A DNA stretch of 64,000 nt from Clostridium tepidum (GTDB lineage Bacteria; Bacillota; Clostridia; Clostridiales; Clostridiaceae). The notes under the pieces were generated by a model. That model saw nothing but the letters and a program-made list of their open reading frames with translations, had not been told where the DNA came from and searched no databases. The stretch spans positions 1 to 64,000 of the forward strand of contig NZ_MRAE01000009.1 of assembly GCF_002008345.1 (NCBI RefSeq), read 5' to 3'. The position numbers were made by a program, and so were the translations under genes. Of this stretch, positions 8,027-16,775 are shown in pieces; the first letter of the stretch is position 1; every line of letters starts with the position of its first letter.

Positions 8027-8518
8027 TTAATTATCATTTTCTTTTTCTGTATTGTGAATTACATCATCTATAATTATAACCATCGCTAGAATAAGGCTTT
8101 GGCTGGCTCCTTCCTTAATATCTACTTCATAGGAATCTCTTATAGCAGGAAAATATTTTTTTACTCTTGCCACCGTTTCTCCTTCTTTTTCTATAGTAAA
8201 ATTAACATCTAATATATCCCCTTTTACTTCATAATCTCCTATAATACTTTCTACTGTAAATCTAGGCTTTAATATACTTATGTCCTTTTTCATAGTAGCT
8301 ATATGATTTCCACTCATATATATCAAATAAGTAGGTAAAATTTTTATAAACTTCTCTTTAATGTATACTAATTCTCTATCCTCTATATCATATATTTTTA
8401 TTTTTTTGACCATAGACATAAGTATTTTTTGTGCTTTATATAATTTTTCTCCATATTCATTTTCTATTATATATTTATCTGTTATAGAAAATAATTTCTG
8501 TTTTATTATAAACTTCAA
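8027..8518 (-). CDS. LURP-one-related / YxjI-type (Tubby-like) protein
   Basis: A 163-residue protein with the alternating beta pattern of the LOR family: starts FIIKQKLFSITDKYIIENEYG, then VESIIGDYEVKGDILDVNF and a C-terminal hydrophobic helix (SLILAMVIIIDDVIH). The family folds as a 12-stranded barrel around a central helix and may bind membranes or lipids; the bacterial role is unknown. Start is TTG with AGAAGGATGATATATA upstream. Monocistronic. Confidence 0.8.
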   Translation of the reverse strand: MKFIIKQKLFSITDKYIIENEYGEKLYKAQKILMSMVKKIKIYDIEDRELVYIKEKFIKILPTYLIYMSGNHIATMKKDISILKPRFTVESIIGDYEVKGDILDVNFTIEKEGETVARVKKYFPAIRDSYEVDIKEGASQSLILAMVIIIDDVIHNTEKENDN

Positions 8519-8742
8519 TATATATCATCCTTCTTATCGTTTAATATAATAATTTATTCTATCATAAATTTAAATATATATTTTAAAACATACAATTTAT
8601 AAAAAAACATTAAGAAATTAAAACATTCTCAATACTAAGTATATTTTACTAAAATATGCTTAATTCTTCTAGATAAGAATAAAAATTAAATTTATTTTTT
8701 CCTTTAATGTTATTTACTTCACTTTATAACTTTTTAATATTT

Positions 8743-8840
8743 CCAAAAGTATAAGTAAAAACAAATACTCCTTTGGATAGCTCGTTACTAAACTTCAATA
8801 ATAGTAAAAACTTACACACAAGCAAGAACTCTATTTATAA
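8743..8840 (+). ncRNA. Candidate structured RNA, copy B
   Basis: The segment aligns with 32701-32829 over its 3' half: AAAAACTtAC, a short variable part, AAGC-AAG-ACTCT-TTTAT in the same order. A small stem reads GTAA/TTAC here and GTAG/CTAC in the other copy, a compensatory change. Both are on the + strand and end in an A/T-rich run. No known RNA family recognised. See finding. Confidence 0.4.
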
Positions 8841-8847
8841 AAAAAGT

Positions 8848-8943
8848 GGGCTGTAGCACTAAAAATAAATCTTACAATATATTGTGTTAGATTTAAATTT
8901 ATAAAACAATATATTGTATATAATTTTTTAATGCCACAACCCC
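8848..8943. repeat. Dispersed palindromic element, copy 1 of 3
   Basis: A ~95 bp element with near-complementary ends (GGGCTGTAGCACTAA at the left, TTAATGCCACAACCC at the right) and two internal ACAATATATTGT palindromes. Copies 2 and 3 are at 55091-55183 and 63598-63694, all in the same orientation. On the minus strand it is followed by a T run. No ORF inside. The intergenic gap 8519-9084 otherwise contains only RNA candidate B and AT-rich sequence. Confidence 0.8.
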
Positions 8944-9084
8944 AATTCAATAAAAAATCAATAAATAATAAATTTATTATATATTAATAATAATTGACGT
9001 CTACGCTTAAAACTTTATAATATTTACTAATTTTATTTAAACAAATTCATTTATGATATTTAAAAAAATTTTTAAATATAAATA

Positions 9085-10149
9085 TCACTTTAAACTTATA
9101 GGTTTCACAATAACTTTATTACCTTCTTTAGATACAATTGCTTCCATTGAAATATCTTCAAAGGTTCCAGTATATTTAAATTCTTCCTTTGATATTAGGT
9201 CTTTAACTCTATTTTTATTAGCGTTTATAAAAACCACTTTCCCATTAGGAAGAATCTTTATATCTTTTTTATTAATAGGATTTTCTAATTCTATATCTTT
9301 TCTATTAATAGTTTTATCATCTAAATTCCAATAATAAATTTTATCTATATTTCCTTCTTCTCTATTACCTTTTAGCTTTCCTATATACATTACATCATTA
9401 TCATCTACACCTAATAAAGTGTGATTAGCCCCATCTCTTACGGTTATAGGATAATCCTTTCCTTCTACATGAATATTTCCATCATTCTTATTTTCATAAA
9501 CTACTCTATCTTCACTATTCATTAAAGCTATCTCACCTAAGTTATTTCCTAAATTCCTTACTCTCTCTAACTGAGCCATGGTATTTATTCTATAAATTCT
9601 GCTTCTTCCTTGTTCATTTTTTATTTTTAAATATATAGTATTAGTAGCTGTAGATAACGTCATATTATTTATATCATAATTGTTATTAGGTAAATTTATT
9701 ATAGTTTTTTTACCATTTTCATCTTCTAACTGAAATTTTTCATTTTTTTCACTGTCATAAGAAAACAATGCTAAAAAGCTACCAATGTTCTCACTTGCTT
9801 TTTCTCCTATAAATAGGATATTTCTATCTGGAAGCCAAGCTGTATAATTAACTGCTCCATTTTTAAACTCTATATATTTTTCCTCTTTTTTTGCCACATT
9901 GATTATAACTATTTTATTTTCAGTATGATAAGATATGTATTCTCCATTAAAAGATACTTTTATGTTTTCTGCATAATCTGGTACATCTATTGAAACAGCC
10001 TTTTTTATTTTCTTTTCTTCTTCTTCTACTTTATTTATTTCAAAAGTTTTAGCAGAAGACAAATAAATTTTATCTACAAAGAACAAAACTCCAACAGATA
10101 AAAATAAAGCAATTAATGTCCAAACAAATATAATCTTAATTTTTTTCAT
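9085..10149 (-). CDS. Membrane-anchored propeller-like protein, unknown
   Basis: A 354-residue protein with an N-terminal signal anchor (residues about 5-27, IFVWTLIALFLSVGVLFFV) and a large extracytoplasmic part rich in beta strands with repeating patterns such as VSFNGEYISYH, AWLPDRNILFIG and MNSEDRVVYENK, spaced 40-50 residues apart as in a beta-propeller. No catalytic motif recognised. ATG follows AAAGGAGAACACTTACTT. It starts 16 bases after the phosphodiester glycosidase gene, so the two are one operon and probably act together at the cell surface. Confidence 0.6.
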   Translation of the reverse strand: MKKIKIIFVWTLIALFLSVGVLFFVDKIYLSSAKTFEINKVEEEEKKIKKAVSIDVPDYAENIKVSFNGEYISYHTENKIVIINVAKKEEKYIEFKNGAVNYTAWLPDRNILFIGEKASENIGSFLALFSYDSEKNEKFQLEDENGKKTIINLPNNNYDINNMTLSTATNTIYLKIKNEQGRSRIYRINTMAQLERVRNLGNNLGEIALMNSEDRVVYENKNDGNIHVEGKDYPITVRDGANHTLLGVDDNDVMYIGKLKGNREEGNIDKIYYWNLDDKTINRKDIELENPINKKDIKILPNGKVVFINANKNRVKDLISKEEFKYTGTFEDISMEAIVSKEGNKVIVKPISLK

Positions 10150-10165
10150 AAGTAAGTGTTCTCCT

Positions 10166-11185
10166 TTAAGGTTCTACATATATGGAAGTAGCTACTGTTC
10201 TTTCTCCATCCCAGTTACAAGGTCTATTTATAACTTTGCCTTTATAATACATAGTTGAAGAAGATCCTCCATCTAAATTACTAGCATTAACTACTCCTCT
10301 TTGCAACAATATATTTTCTACTTCTTCTAAAGTAGCTCCTTGTTTTATTCCTCTTCTACCATCTATAACTAATAACACTATAGTTCCATCCTCTTTTTGT
10401 CCTATAGCAGTTCTAGGATTTATACCTTCGTTATAAGGAATAGGATTTCCATTGATTATCAATGTATTTCTAAAAGATAAAGCTTCTACTACTCCCATTT
10501 TTAAAAGTTCATCTACAGTATAATCTCCTACAACTAATAATCCATCCTTTGTAAATGCAGTAACATTAGCCTTTTGTCCTTTTTTAAAGTCATTATAAAT
10601 AACTTTTCCATTAGATATAACTAGTCCCTCTGGATAAGCTCCTGTGCCTGTCCAAAGCTTTCCTGTTGATGATACATCTCTAAATCCTCCACCATTTACA
10701 GCTGCTACTGCCCCATATCTCTCAGCCATTTTACTAGTTCTTTCCCCCATTTTGCCCATGTACTTTGTATAGCCTATTTTTACTTTTTTAGGATTCTTTA
10801 TTTCTAGTATGTAACCATCAAATTTAGTTGTACTTATATCATATCTTTCTACTGAATTGCCATATTGATTTTTTATTTTTATATTACCATAGTTTTCTTT
10901 TGAAATAGAATTATTTATTTCCTTACCTTTATTTAAAATTTTATTTATTTCATCTTTAGATAAAAAAGTAGTAGCGATATACTGATGTTTATAGGTAGCC
11001 ATAGCTGTTCCAACTAATGTACTTTTTACATTATTAAAGGGACCATAAAATGCAAGTAATAATGTAAAAACACCTCCTGCTATGATTTCATAAACTAAAA
11101 ACAAAAATAATCTTCCTATAAAAGATTTCTTTTTCTTCTTTCTAATCTTTTTTCTTTTTACATTTTTTTGCCTTTGTTTAGACAT
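10166..11185 (-). CDS. Membrane-anchored phosphodiester glycosidase (NAGPA domain) protein
   Basis: A 339-residue protein: basic N-terminus (RQKNVKRKKIRKKKKKS), one membrane segment (about 25-50), then a phosphodiester glycosidase/NAGPA domain at about 135-337. Diagnostic segments are RYGAVAAVNGGGFRD, GINPRTAIGQ, IVLLVIDGRRG, NLDGGSSSTMYY and the C-terminal RTVATSIYV. Bacterial members are linked to exopolysaccharide or wall glycan processing on the outer face of the membrane. ATG follows AAAAAGGAGTATTT. First gene of a two-gene operon with the propeller-like protein. Confidence 0.9.
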   Translation of the reverse strand: MSKQRQKNVKRKKIRKKKKKSFIGRLFLFLVYEIIAGGVFTLLLAFYGPFNNVKSTLVGTAMATYKHQYIATTFLSKDEINKILNKGKEINNSISKENYGNIKIKNQYGNSVERYDISTTKFDGYILEIKNPKKVKIGYTKYMGKMGERTSKMAERYGAVAAVNGGGFRDVSSTGKLWTGTGAYPEGLVISNGKVIYNDFKKGQKANVTAFTKDGLLVVGDYTVDELLKMGVVEALSFRNTLIINGNPIPYNEGINPRTAIGQKEDGTIVLLVIDGRRGIKQGATLEEVENILLQRGVVNASNLDGGSSSTMYYKGKVINRPCNWDGERTVATSIYVEP

Positions 11186-11277
11186 AAATACTCCTTTTTT
11201 ACTTAATTTTTTTAATTCACATGTAAATTATAGTGCAATTATAATTTATGTTTGTAACAAATGAGTTACAAGTATAA

Positions 11278-11329
11278 TAACAATCCAAATAAAATTATAC
11301 CATTAAATTTGGATTGTTACTTTATAATT
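11278..11329. terminator. Hairpin between cotJC and the glycosidase operon
   Basis: TAACAATCCAAAT pairs perfectly with ATTTGGATTGTTA (13 bp). It lies between the cotJ terminator and the glycosidase start; it may be a second terminator or a leader element. Confidence 0.5.
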
Positions 11330-11351
11330 TAAATTAATATATTATATTATA

Positions 11352-11395
11352 ACTCAATTATGAATAATTTCATATAATTTTATTCATAATTGAAT
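11352..11395 (-). terminator. Terminator of the cotJ operon
   Basis: CAATTATGAATAA and TTATTCATAATTG (13 bp) flank a 12-base loop, 16 bases past the cotJC stop codon. Confidence 0.7.
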
Positions 11396-11410
11396 GACTT
11401 TTTTAATTTA

Positions 11411-11983
11411 TTAATAATAAGTTCTAGAACTTAATTTATCTTCCACACTCATTAACGCCTCTCCAAATCTTTGAAAGTGTACAACTTCCCTTTCTCTTAA
11501 AAATGCTAAAACATCTTTTATATCATGATCATCTGTTAAATTCATAAGATGCTCATAAGTAGTTCTAGCCTTTTGTTCTGCTGCCATATCTTCATGAAGA
11601 TCTGTTATAGGGTCATCCATAGATTGAATATAAGCTGCTGTCCAAGGTATTCCATTAGCATCTGCTGGATATATAGCATTACCATGCTCTGTATAATATG
11701 ATCCTAATCCTGCCTCCCTTAATTCCTTAGGGGTAGCATTTTCCATTATTTGATATACCATAGTAGCAATTATTTCTACATGGGCTAATTCTTCTGTTCC
11801 TATATCCGTTAAAAGACCTTTAGCCTTAGATGTTGGCATTGTATATCTTTGAGATAAATATCTTAAAGCTGCACTTAATTCTCCATCTGGTCCCCCATAT
11901 TGTGCCATAAGAAATTTTGCCATTCCCAAATCTTTACTCTTCAAATTTACTGGATATTCTAATTTTTTTTCATAAATCCACAT
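11411..11983 (-). CDS. cotJC: Spore coat protein CotJC (manganese-catalase family)
   Basis: A 190-residue ferritin-like four-helix protein of the Mn-catalase family. Metal-ligand segments are visible: GGPDGELSAALRYL, GTEELAHVEII, DLHEDMAAEQKART and REREVVHFQRFGEAL. In Bacillus it is a spore coat component together with CotJA and CotJB; peroxidase/catalase activity is plausible from the ligand set. ATG follows TAGGAGTGTAAAACAT. Last gene of cotJA-cotJB-cotJC, 30 bases after cotJB. Confidence 0.95.
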   Translation of the reverse strand: MWIYEKKLEYPVNLKSKDLGMAKFLMAQYGGPDGELSAALRYLSQRYTMPTSKAKGLLTDIGTEELAHVEIIATMVYQIMENATPKELREAGLGSYYTEHGNAIYPADANGIPWTAAYIQSMDDPITDLHEDMAAEQKARTTYEHLMNLTDDHDIKDVLAFLREREVVHFQRFGEALMSVEDKLSSRTYY

Positions 11984-12013
11984 ATGTTTTACACTCCTAT
12001 CTAAATTTTTTAG

Positions 12014-12286
12014 CTACATTTTTGAATATTCTTTTTCCCATGGCCAAGGTTCTGTTACCCATTTCCATGGATATTTACTCCTACTAAATCCAAAATTAAA
12101 TAAAGGTCCAAACCTTTTCTCATATGTTTCTATTAGTTCTTCTAATTTACATGAAATCTCATTAAAATATTCCATAGCCTTTTTATTTTCAGGATAATTA
12201 TCTAAATATAAATTTAATTCTACAGCCGTAAATTCATACTGTTGTATCATAAATAATAATTCTTTTCTTGAATATTTATCTAACAT
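12014..12286 (-). CDS. cotJB: Spore coat protein CotJB
   Basis: A 90-residue helical protein matching CotJB: LLFMIQQYEFTAVELNLYLD, NPENKKA-like segment and the aromatic C-terminus (PWKWVTEPWPWEKEY). It is needed in Bacillus for CotJ complex assembly in the coat. ATG follows TTGGAGGAGATATT. Middle gene of the cotJ operon. Confidence 0.95.
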   Translation of the reverse strand: MLDKYSRKELLFMIQQYEFTAVELNLYLDNYPENKKAMEYFNEISCKLEELIETYEKRFGPLFNFGFSRSKYPWKWVTEPWPWEKEYSKM

Positions 12287-12321
12287 AATATCTCCTCCAA
12301 ATATAAATATAAACTTATCAT

Positions 12322-12480
12322 TTAATATGCTTTATAAGGACTATATAAATCTGGAAACAAAGTTCCTCTTTGTAGAGCCTTTTCAACCTTATAAACTCTC
12401 TTAAATTTTTGTGGACATATAAATGCTCTTGCTAATTGACAATTTTCTAGATTTTCTAACATATCTTTTTCGTATTTCAT
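12322..12480 (-). CDS. cotJA: Spore coat associated protein CotJA
   Basis: A 52-residue protein found only by reading the strand: MKYEKDMLENLENCQLARAF..., with the CotJA core LARAFICPQKF and GTLFPDLYSPY at the end. Preceded by AGGGAGTGAGTAAT before ATG. First gene of the cotJ operon, 35 bases before cotJB. Mother-cell expression is expected from the family; no SigE box was identified with confidence. Confidence 0.9.
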   Translation of the reverse strand: MKYEKDMLENLENCQLARAFICPQKFKRVYKVEKALQRGTLFPDLYSPYKAY

Positions 12481-12777
12481 ATTACTCACTCCCTAAAATT
12501 TTATTTTTTGAATAATCAGTAAATTACGCTTAAGTTAAAAACTAATAACATACAATAACATATTATGTAACTTATATATATATTGTCACAATTCTTATTT
12601 AATAACTAAATAAAAATACTTTTTTAAAATTTTATATACATATAAAACACTATAACTAAAACAAATAGCAACTATATTAATAATTTGCTTTTATTATTTA
12701 ACAATTTTTTGTTTGAATGGTATCATTTATTAGTAGTACGGGTAGATTATTTCTACTATTATGAAAGGGGTTTTTTT
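12481..12777. other. Divergent intergenic region, cotJ / peptide-binding protein
   Basis: AT-rich with no small gene seen. The frame upstream of the peptide-binding protein ATG (from 12685) is open but has no ribosome site and precedes the signal peptide, so it is leader rather than coding. Confidence 0.45.
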
Positions 12778-14376
12778 ATGAAAATGAAGAAACTATTAGC
12801 CATTACATTAGTAGCTTTAACAACCTTTGTAACTGCTGCTTGTGGAAATAGTAGTACTTCTAAGAGTTCTAAAGACAAAGAAACATCTACAAAAGAAGCT
12901 ATTAAAGATGGAGGCAGTTTAGTATTTTCTATAAGGGGAGAGCCTGAAATACTTAATCCAATTTATGCTTATGATAGAGATACAATGACTATGAATAATG
13001 CCTTATTTGCACCTTTATTTTATATGAATGGTGATAAGATTGATTACACTTTAGCTGAAGATGTGAAACATTCTGATGATTTTCTAATCTATACAGTAAA
13101 ATTGAAAAAAGATTTAAAATGGCATGATGGTAAACCTTTAACTGCCGATGATTTAATCTTTACTATGAAACAAATAATGGATGAAAAACAGGATTCACAC
13201 CTTAGAAGCGCTTTTGTTATTAATGACAAACTTGTAGACGTAAAAAAGATAGATGATTTAACTGTAGAATTTAAATTACCAGAAGTTCAAATACCTTTTA
13301 TGAATTCTTTAGCACAAGTATCTCCTATTCCTAAACATATATTTGAAGGAGAAAAAGAAATTAAAAAAAGTGCTAAAAATGAAAAACCTATAGGCTCTGG
13401 TCCATTTAAGTTTAAAGAATCTAAAAAAGGTGAAAGTATAACTTTAGAAAAATTTGATAATTATGTTGGTGGTAAACCTCACCTTGATACCATAACTTAT
13501 AGGATAATTGCTGATCCAAACTCTTCTCGAGTAGCTCTTGAAAATGCAGAAATTTCTGCTAATTATATAGATATTAGTGGTATAAGTAAATTTGAAAAAA
13601 ATGAAAAATTAAAGGTAGTTGCCTATGATGAAGGTATGGTAGATAATTTAGTTTTAAATTGTAAAACTAAAGGTTTAGATAAAAAAGAAGTTAGACAAGC
13701 TATAGCTTATGCTTTAAATAAAGATGATTTAATAAAAGCTGCTTATGAAAGCCAAAAATATGCTCCTAAAGCTTATTCTCCACTTCCTAAAAATGCTTTA
13801 TACTATACAGACGATGTTCATAAATATGATTTGAATAAAGATAAAGCAAAAGAATTAATGAAAAAATCTGGTGTTGAAAACTTAAAACTTAAGCTTGTTT
13901 ATAGAAATGATAAAAAGACTTTAGAAAATCAAGCTTTAGTAGTTAAAGAAAATCTAAAGGATATAGGGATAGATGTAGAATTAAAAGGATTAGAAGCAAA
14001 TGCCTTCTTCCAACAATTTGATGAACCTGATAAAGCTGATTTTGACTTAATATTTAATGGATATGTAATGGGTAGTGAACCTGATGCTTATAAAGAAATA
14101 TTTATGACAGGTGGCGCTTTTAATGCTTCTAGATATACTAATAAAACATTAGATAACCTTTGGAATAAAGGTGCTGTAGAAACTGATAAGGCAAAAAGAG
14201 AAGCTATTTATAAAAATATCCAAAAAGAACTTATGGAAGATATGCCTTTATATCCAATTTGCTATTCTAATGCTACAATAGCAGTAAACAAAAATGTAGG
14301 TGGTATCAAAGAGGCAAAAACAGCTCCTATATATATGTTCCAAGACCTATCAAAACTTTATATTATAGAAGAATAA
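12778..14376 (+). CDS. Oligopeptide ABC transporter substrate-binding lipoprotein
   Basis: A 532-residue SBP_bac_5 (OppA/DppA type) lipoprotein that binds peptides outside the membrane. It begins MKMKKLLAITLVAL with a lipobox ending TAAC (Cys 22) and a Ser/Lys linker. Family landmarks include EPEILNPIYAYD, LKWHDGKPLTADDLIFT and GSGPFKF. The start at 12778 is chosen because AAAGGGG lies just upstream and it gives a proper signal peptide; the frame is open further upstream. The two permease genes follow, but no ATPase gene. Confidence 0.93.
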   Translation: MKMKKLLAITLVALTTFVTAACGNSSTSKSSKDKETSTKEAIKDGGSLVFSIRGEPEILNPIYAYDRDTMTMNNALFAPLFYMNGDKIDYTLAEDVKHSDDFLIYTVKLKKDLKWHDGKPLTADDLIFTMKQIMDEKQDSHLRSAFVINDKLVDVKKIDDLTVEFKLPEVQIPFMNSLAQVSPIPKHIFEGEKEIKKSAKNEKPIGSGPFKFKESKKGESITLEKFDNYVGGKPHLDTITYRIIADPNSSRVALENAEISANYIDISGISKFEKNEKLKVVAYDEGMVDNLVLNCKTKGLDKKEVRQAIAYALNKDDLIKAAYESQKYAPKAYSPLPKNALYYTDDVHKYDLNKDKAKELMKKSGVENLKLKLVYRNDKKTLENQALVVKENLKDIGIDVELKGLEANAFFQQFDEPDKADFDLIFNGYVMGSEPDAYKEIFMTGGAFNASRYTNKTLDNLWNKGAVETDKAKREAIYKNIQKELMEDMPLYPICYSNATIAVNKNVGGIKEAKTAPIYMFQDLSKLYIIEE

Positions 14377-14395
14377 AAATTTAATAAGCAAAAGG

Positions 14396-14436
14396 ACGGT
14401 ATTAATTGGAATTATCCTTTTAATACCGTTTATCTT
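14396..14436 (+). terminator. Hairpin between binding protein and permease genes
   Basis: ACGGTATTAA pairs with TTAATACCGT, followed by TTATCTTT. It may reduce readthrough so that the binding protein is made in excess over the permeases, a common arrangement in ABC operons. Confidence 0.65.
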
Positions 14437-14633
14437 TAAATAGCATTTTTATAATAATTGATTATTTTTATTTTAAACATAACTTATATTAAGTTGTCTG
14501 CTTATTTAAATATATCAATACCATTATTCTAGCTTTTTTTCTACTTTTACATAGAATCTTGATATAGCCTCATATAAAAATTACTATTTATTTTCGCTAT
14601 ATGACAAAAATTTTTAAGAAAGGTTTGATACAT

Positions 14634-15587
14634 TTGAGTAAATACATAAGAAAAAGAATTTTAGAAGCAATTCCTATACTTATTTTTATATCTATAATTT
14701 CTTTTATATTAATAAAATTCGCACCTGGAGATCCCATTAAAGTCTTTACAAATCCCAAAATGAAACCTTCTGATATAGCTAGAATTAGACATAATTTAGG
14801 GCTTGATAAACCTATATATGTACAATATTTTCTATGGCTAAAAAATGTGCTTAAAGGTGATTTAGGTTATTCCTTAATAAACTCTAGACCAATTTCTACC
14901 CAAATAATAGAAAGACTTCCAGCTACTCTTCTCCTTATGGGTTCATCTTTATTAATATCTTTAGTTTTTGGGATAATTTTAGGAATAATTTCTGCTGTTA
15001 ATAAAAATAAAATTATAGATAATGTCCTTTCAGTAATATCTTATATAGGTATATCTATACCTAGTTTTTGGTTTGCAATGATACTTATATATATTTTTTC
15101 TGTTAAATTTAAATTTCTGCCTAGTGTTGGTATGCATACTATAGGTGTGGATTCCAAATTAGATGTATTAAAACATCTTATTTTACCATGTACTGTATTA
15201 AGTTTTGGAAATATATCTGTTATTACTAGATATATAAGATCTAGTGTAATCTCTGAACTATCTGAAGATTATGTTATGATTGCTTATGCAAAAGGATTAT
15301 CTAAAAAAGAAATACTATATAAGCATATTTTGAAAAATGCTCTTTTACCTGTTATAACCATATTGGGCATGTCACTCCCAAACCTAGTGGCTGGTGCCTT
15401 TATCACTGAAACTATTTTTGGATGGCCTGGTATGGGTAGATTAGGTATAAAAGCTATATTTGGATTTGATTATCCTCTTATTATGGCTATAACTATGTTA
15501 ACTTCAATTTTACTTATAATAGGTAATCTTTTAGCAGATATATGCTACAGCTTAATAGATCCTAGAATCAAAAAATTAGGTAGGTGA
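14634..15587 (+). CDS. Oligopeptide ABC transporter permease (OppB/DppB type)
   Basis: Integral membrane subunit with six segments. Family landmarks: KFAPGDPIKVF near residue 27, LGLDKPIYVQYFLWLKNVLKGDLGYS, the EAA loop (MIAYAKGLSKKEILYKHILKNALLP) that contacts the ATPase, and GWPGMGRLG. I chose the TTG at 14634 (AAAGGTTTGATACAT upstream) over the ATG at 14601, which has no ribosome site and adds a non-homologous leader. It forms an operon with the next permease gene, 6 bases downstream. Confidence 0.9.
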   Translation: MSKYIRKRILEAIPILIFISIISFILIKFAPGDPIKVFTNPKMKPSDIARIRHNLGLDKPIYVQYFLWLKNVLKGDLGYSLINSRPISTQIIERLPATLLLMGSSLLISLVFGIILGIISAVNKNKIIDNVLSVISYIGISIPSFWFAMILIYIFSVKFKFLPSVGMHTIGVDSKLDVLKHLILPCTVLSFGNISVITRYIRSSVISELSEDYVMIAYAKGLSKKEILYKHILKNALLPVITILGMSLPNLVAGAFITETIFGWPGMGRLGIKAIFGFDYPLIMAITMLTSILLIIGNLLADICYSLIDPRIKKLGR

Positions 15588-15593
15588 TTAAAT

Positions 15594-16442
15594 TTGTTTC
15601 TAAATAAAAGACTTAAAATAAATCTAAAAATGCAATTTAAAGAAAATAAATTAGGATATGCATCTTTATCTGTAATATTGATATTAATTCTTTTTTCAAC
15701 ATTTTCTTTTTTATCCCCCTATGATCCTAATAAAATAAATTTATCTAACAAATTAGCTAATCCTAGTTTAAAGCATTTATTTGGTACAGATGAAATGGGA
15801 AGAGATTATTTTACTAGATCTTTATATGGTGGAAGAGCTTCTCTAATAGTCGGATTTATATCTATGATTATCTCCACAACTTTAGGTACTATTATAGGGA
15901 CCTTTAGCGGTTATATGGGAGGTAAAATAGATAACATAATAATGAGAACTATAGATATATTAATGTGCATACCAACTTTTTTTCTTATACTTATAATTAA
16001 TGCATACTTAAAACCTGGTATCAAAAATATAATCATTATCCTAGGCTTGTTCGGCTGGATGGATATAGCTAGAATAGTTAGAGCACAAACTCTTTCATTA
16101 AAGGAAAGAGAGTACGTATTATGTTCAAAAGCTTTAGGAGCTTCTAATAAAAGAATTATTTTTAAACATATAATTCCAAATGCTATTCCCTCTGTAATAG
16201 TATCTTCCACCATAAATATTGCATCAGCTATTCTTACAGAATCTTCTCTAAGTTTTTTAGGATTAGGAGTTAGAGCCCCTAATTCTTCTTGGGGTAGTAT
16301 GCTTCAAAATGCGCAAAGTTTTATTTCATCATCACCCCATTTAGCTATATTTCCTGGACTTTTTATACTTTTTACAGTTTTAAGCTTTAATATATTAGGA
16401 GATATTTTTGCTACTGCTTTTGATCCTAAAATTAATAACTAA
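15594..16442 (+). CDS. Oligopeptide ABC transporter permease (OppC/DppC type)
   Basis: A 282-residue membrane subunit that pairs with the preceding OppB-like permease. Landmarks: HLFGTDEMGRDYFTRSLYGGR near residue 60, the EAA loop (YVLCSKALGASNKRIIFKHIIPNAIP) and SSLSFLGLGV. The start is TTG with GGTGATTAAA directly upstream. Both permeases use TTG. No oppD/oppF follows; instead a large palindrome and an unrelated gene do, so the ATPases must be encoded elsewhere or the transporter is incomplete. Confidence 0.9.
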   Translation: MFLNKRLKINLKMQFKENKLGYASLSVILILILFSTFSFLSPYDPNKINLSNKLANPSLKHLFGTDEMGRDYFTRSLYGGRASLIVGFISMIISTTLGTIIGTFSGYMGGKIDNIIMRTIDILMCIPTFFLILIINAYLKPGIKNIIIILGLFGWMDIARIVRAQTLSLKEREYVLCSKALGASNKRIIFKHIIPNAIPSVIVSSTINIASAILTESSLSFLGLGVRAPNSSWGSMLQNAQSFISSSPHLAIFPGLFILFTVLSFNILGDIFATAFDPKINN

Positions 16443-16627
16443 TGAATCAAAGCTCATTTAATGATAGTAAATTAGTAATAAATTGATGTTTTCCCTCCAT
16501 CAAAAATACTAATAGATATTGTATTTTAGGGGCTAATCAACTTTTTAGTATTTTTTTACTTGCAGTTTTAGAATTTAATCTACTTTAATCTTCCCTATTT
16601 TATTTATATTAACTTCAAAGTAAATTC

Positions 16628-16656
16628 TTGACAAAACATTCACACCCCTGTATACT
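16628..16656 (+). promoter_or_regulatory. Consensus promoter of the YIP1 gene
   Basis: TTGACA at 16628-16633, exactly 17 bases, TATACT at 16651-16656. The -10 box lies inside the left arm of the palindrome at 16645-16699. Confidence 0.7.
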
Positions 16657-16699
16657 AATACCGTATATATACACTATATATGGTATTAGTATACAGGGG
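16645..16699 (+). terminator. Large palindrome: terminator of the peptide permease operon and/or operator
   Basis: CCCCTGTATACTAATACC (16645-16662) is perfectly complementary to 16682-16699; the 19-base loop adds a TATATA/TATATA pairing. A TTTTTTT run follows at 16703. For transcripts coming from the permease genes this is a strong terminator. For the promoter it overlaps, it could be an operator. Confidence 0.7.
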
Positions 16700-16775
16700 A
16701 TATTTTTTTGAGTATAATTAAAGCTACTTCTATTATGTACAAGTCAAATAATTTATTATATAGGAGGTTTCATTT

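Noticed and set aside
8848-8943. Repeat copy 1 considered as an ordinary terminator
   Set aside because: A plain terminator would not share two internal palindromes and middle sequence with two distant copies.
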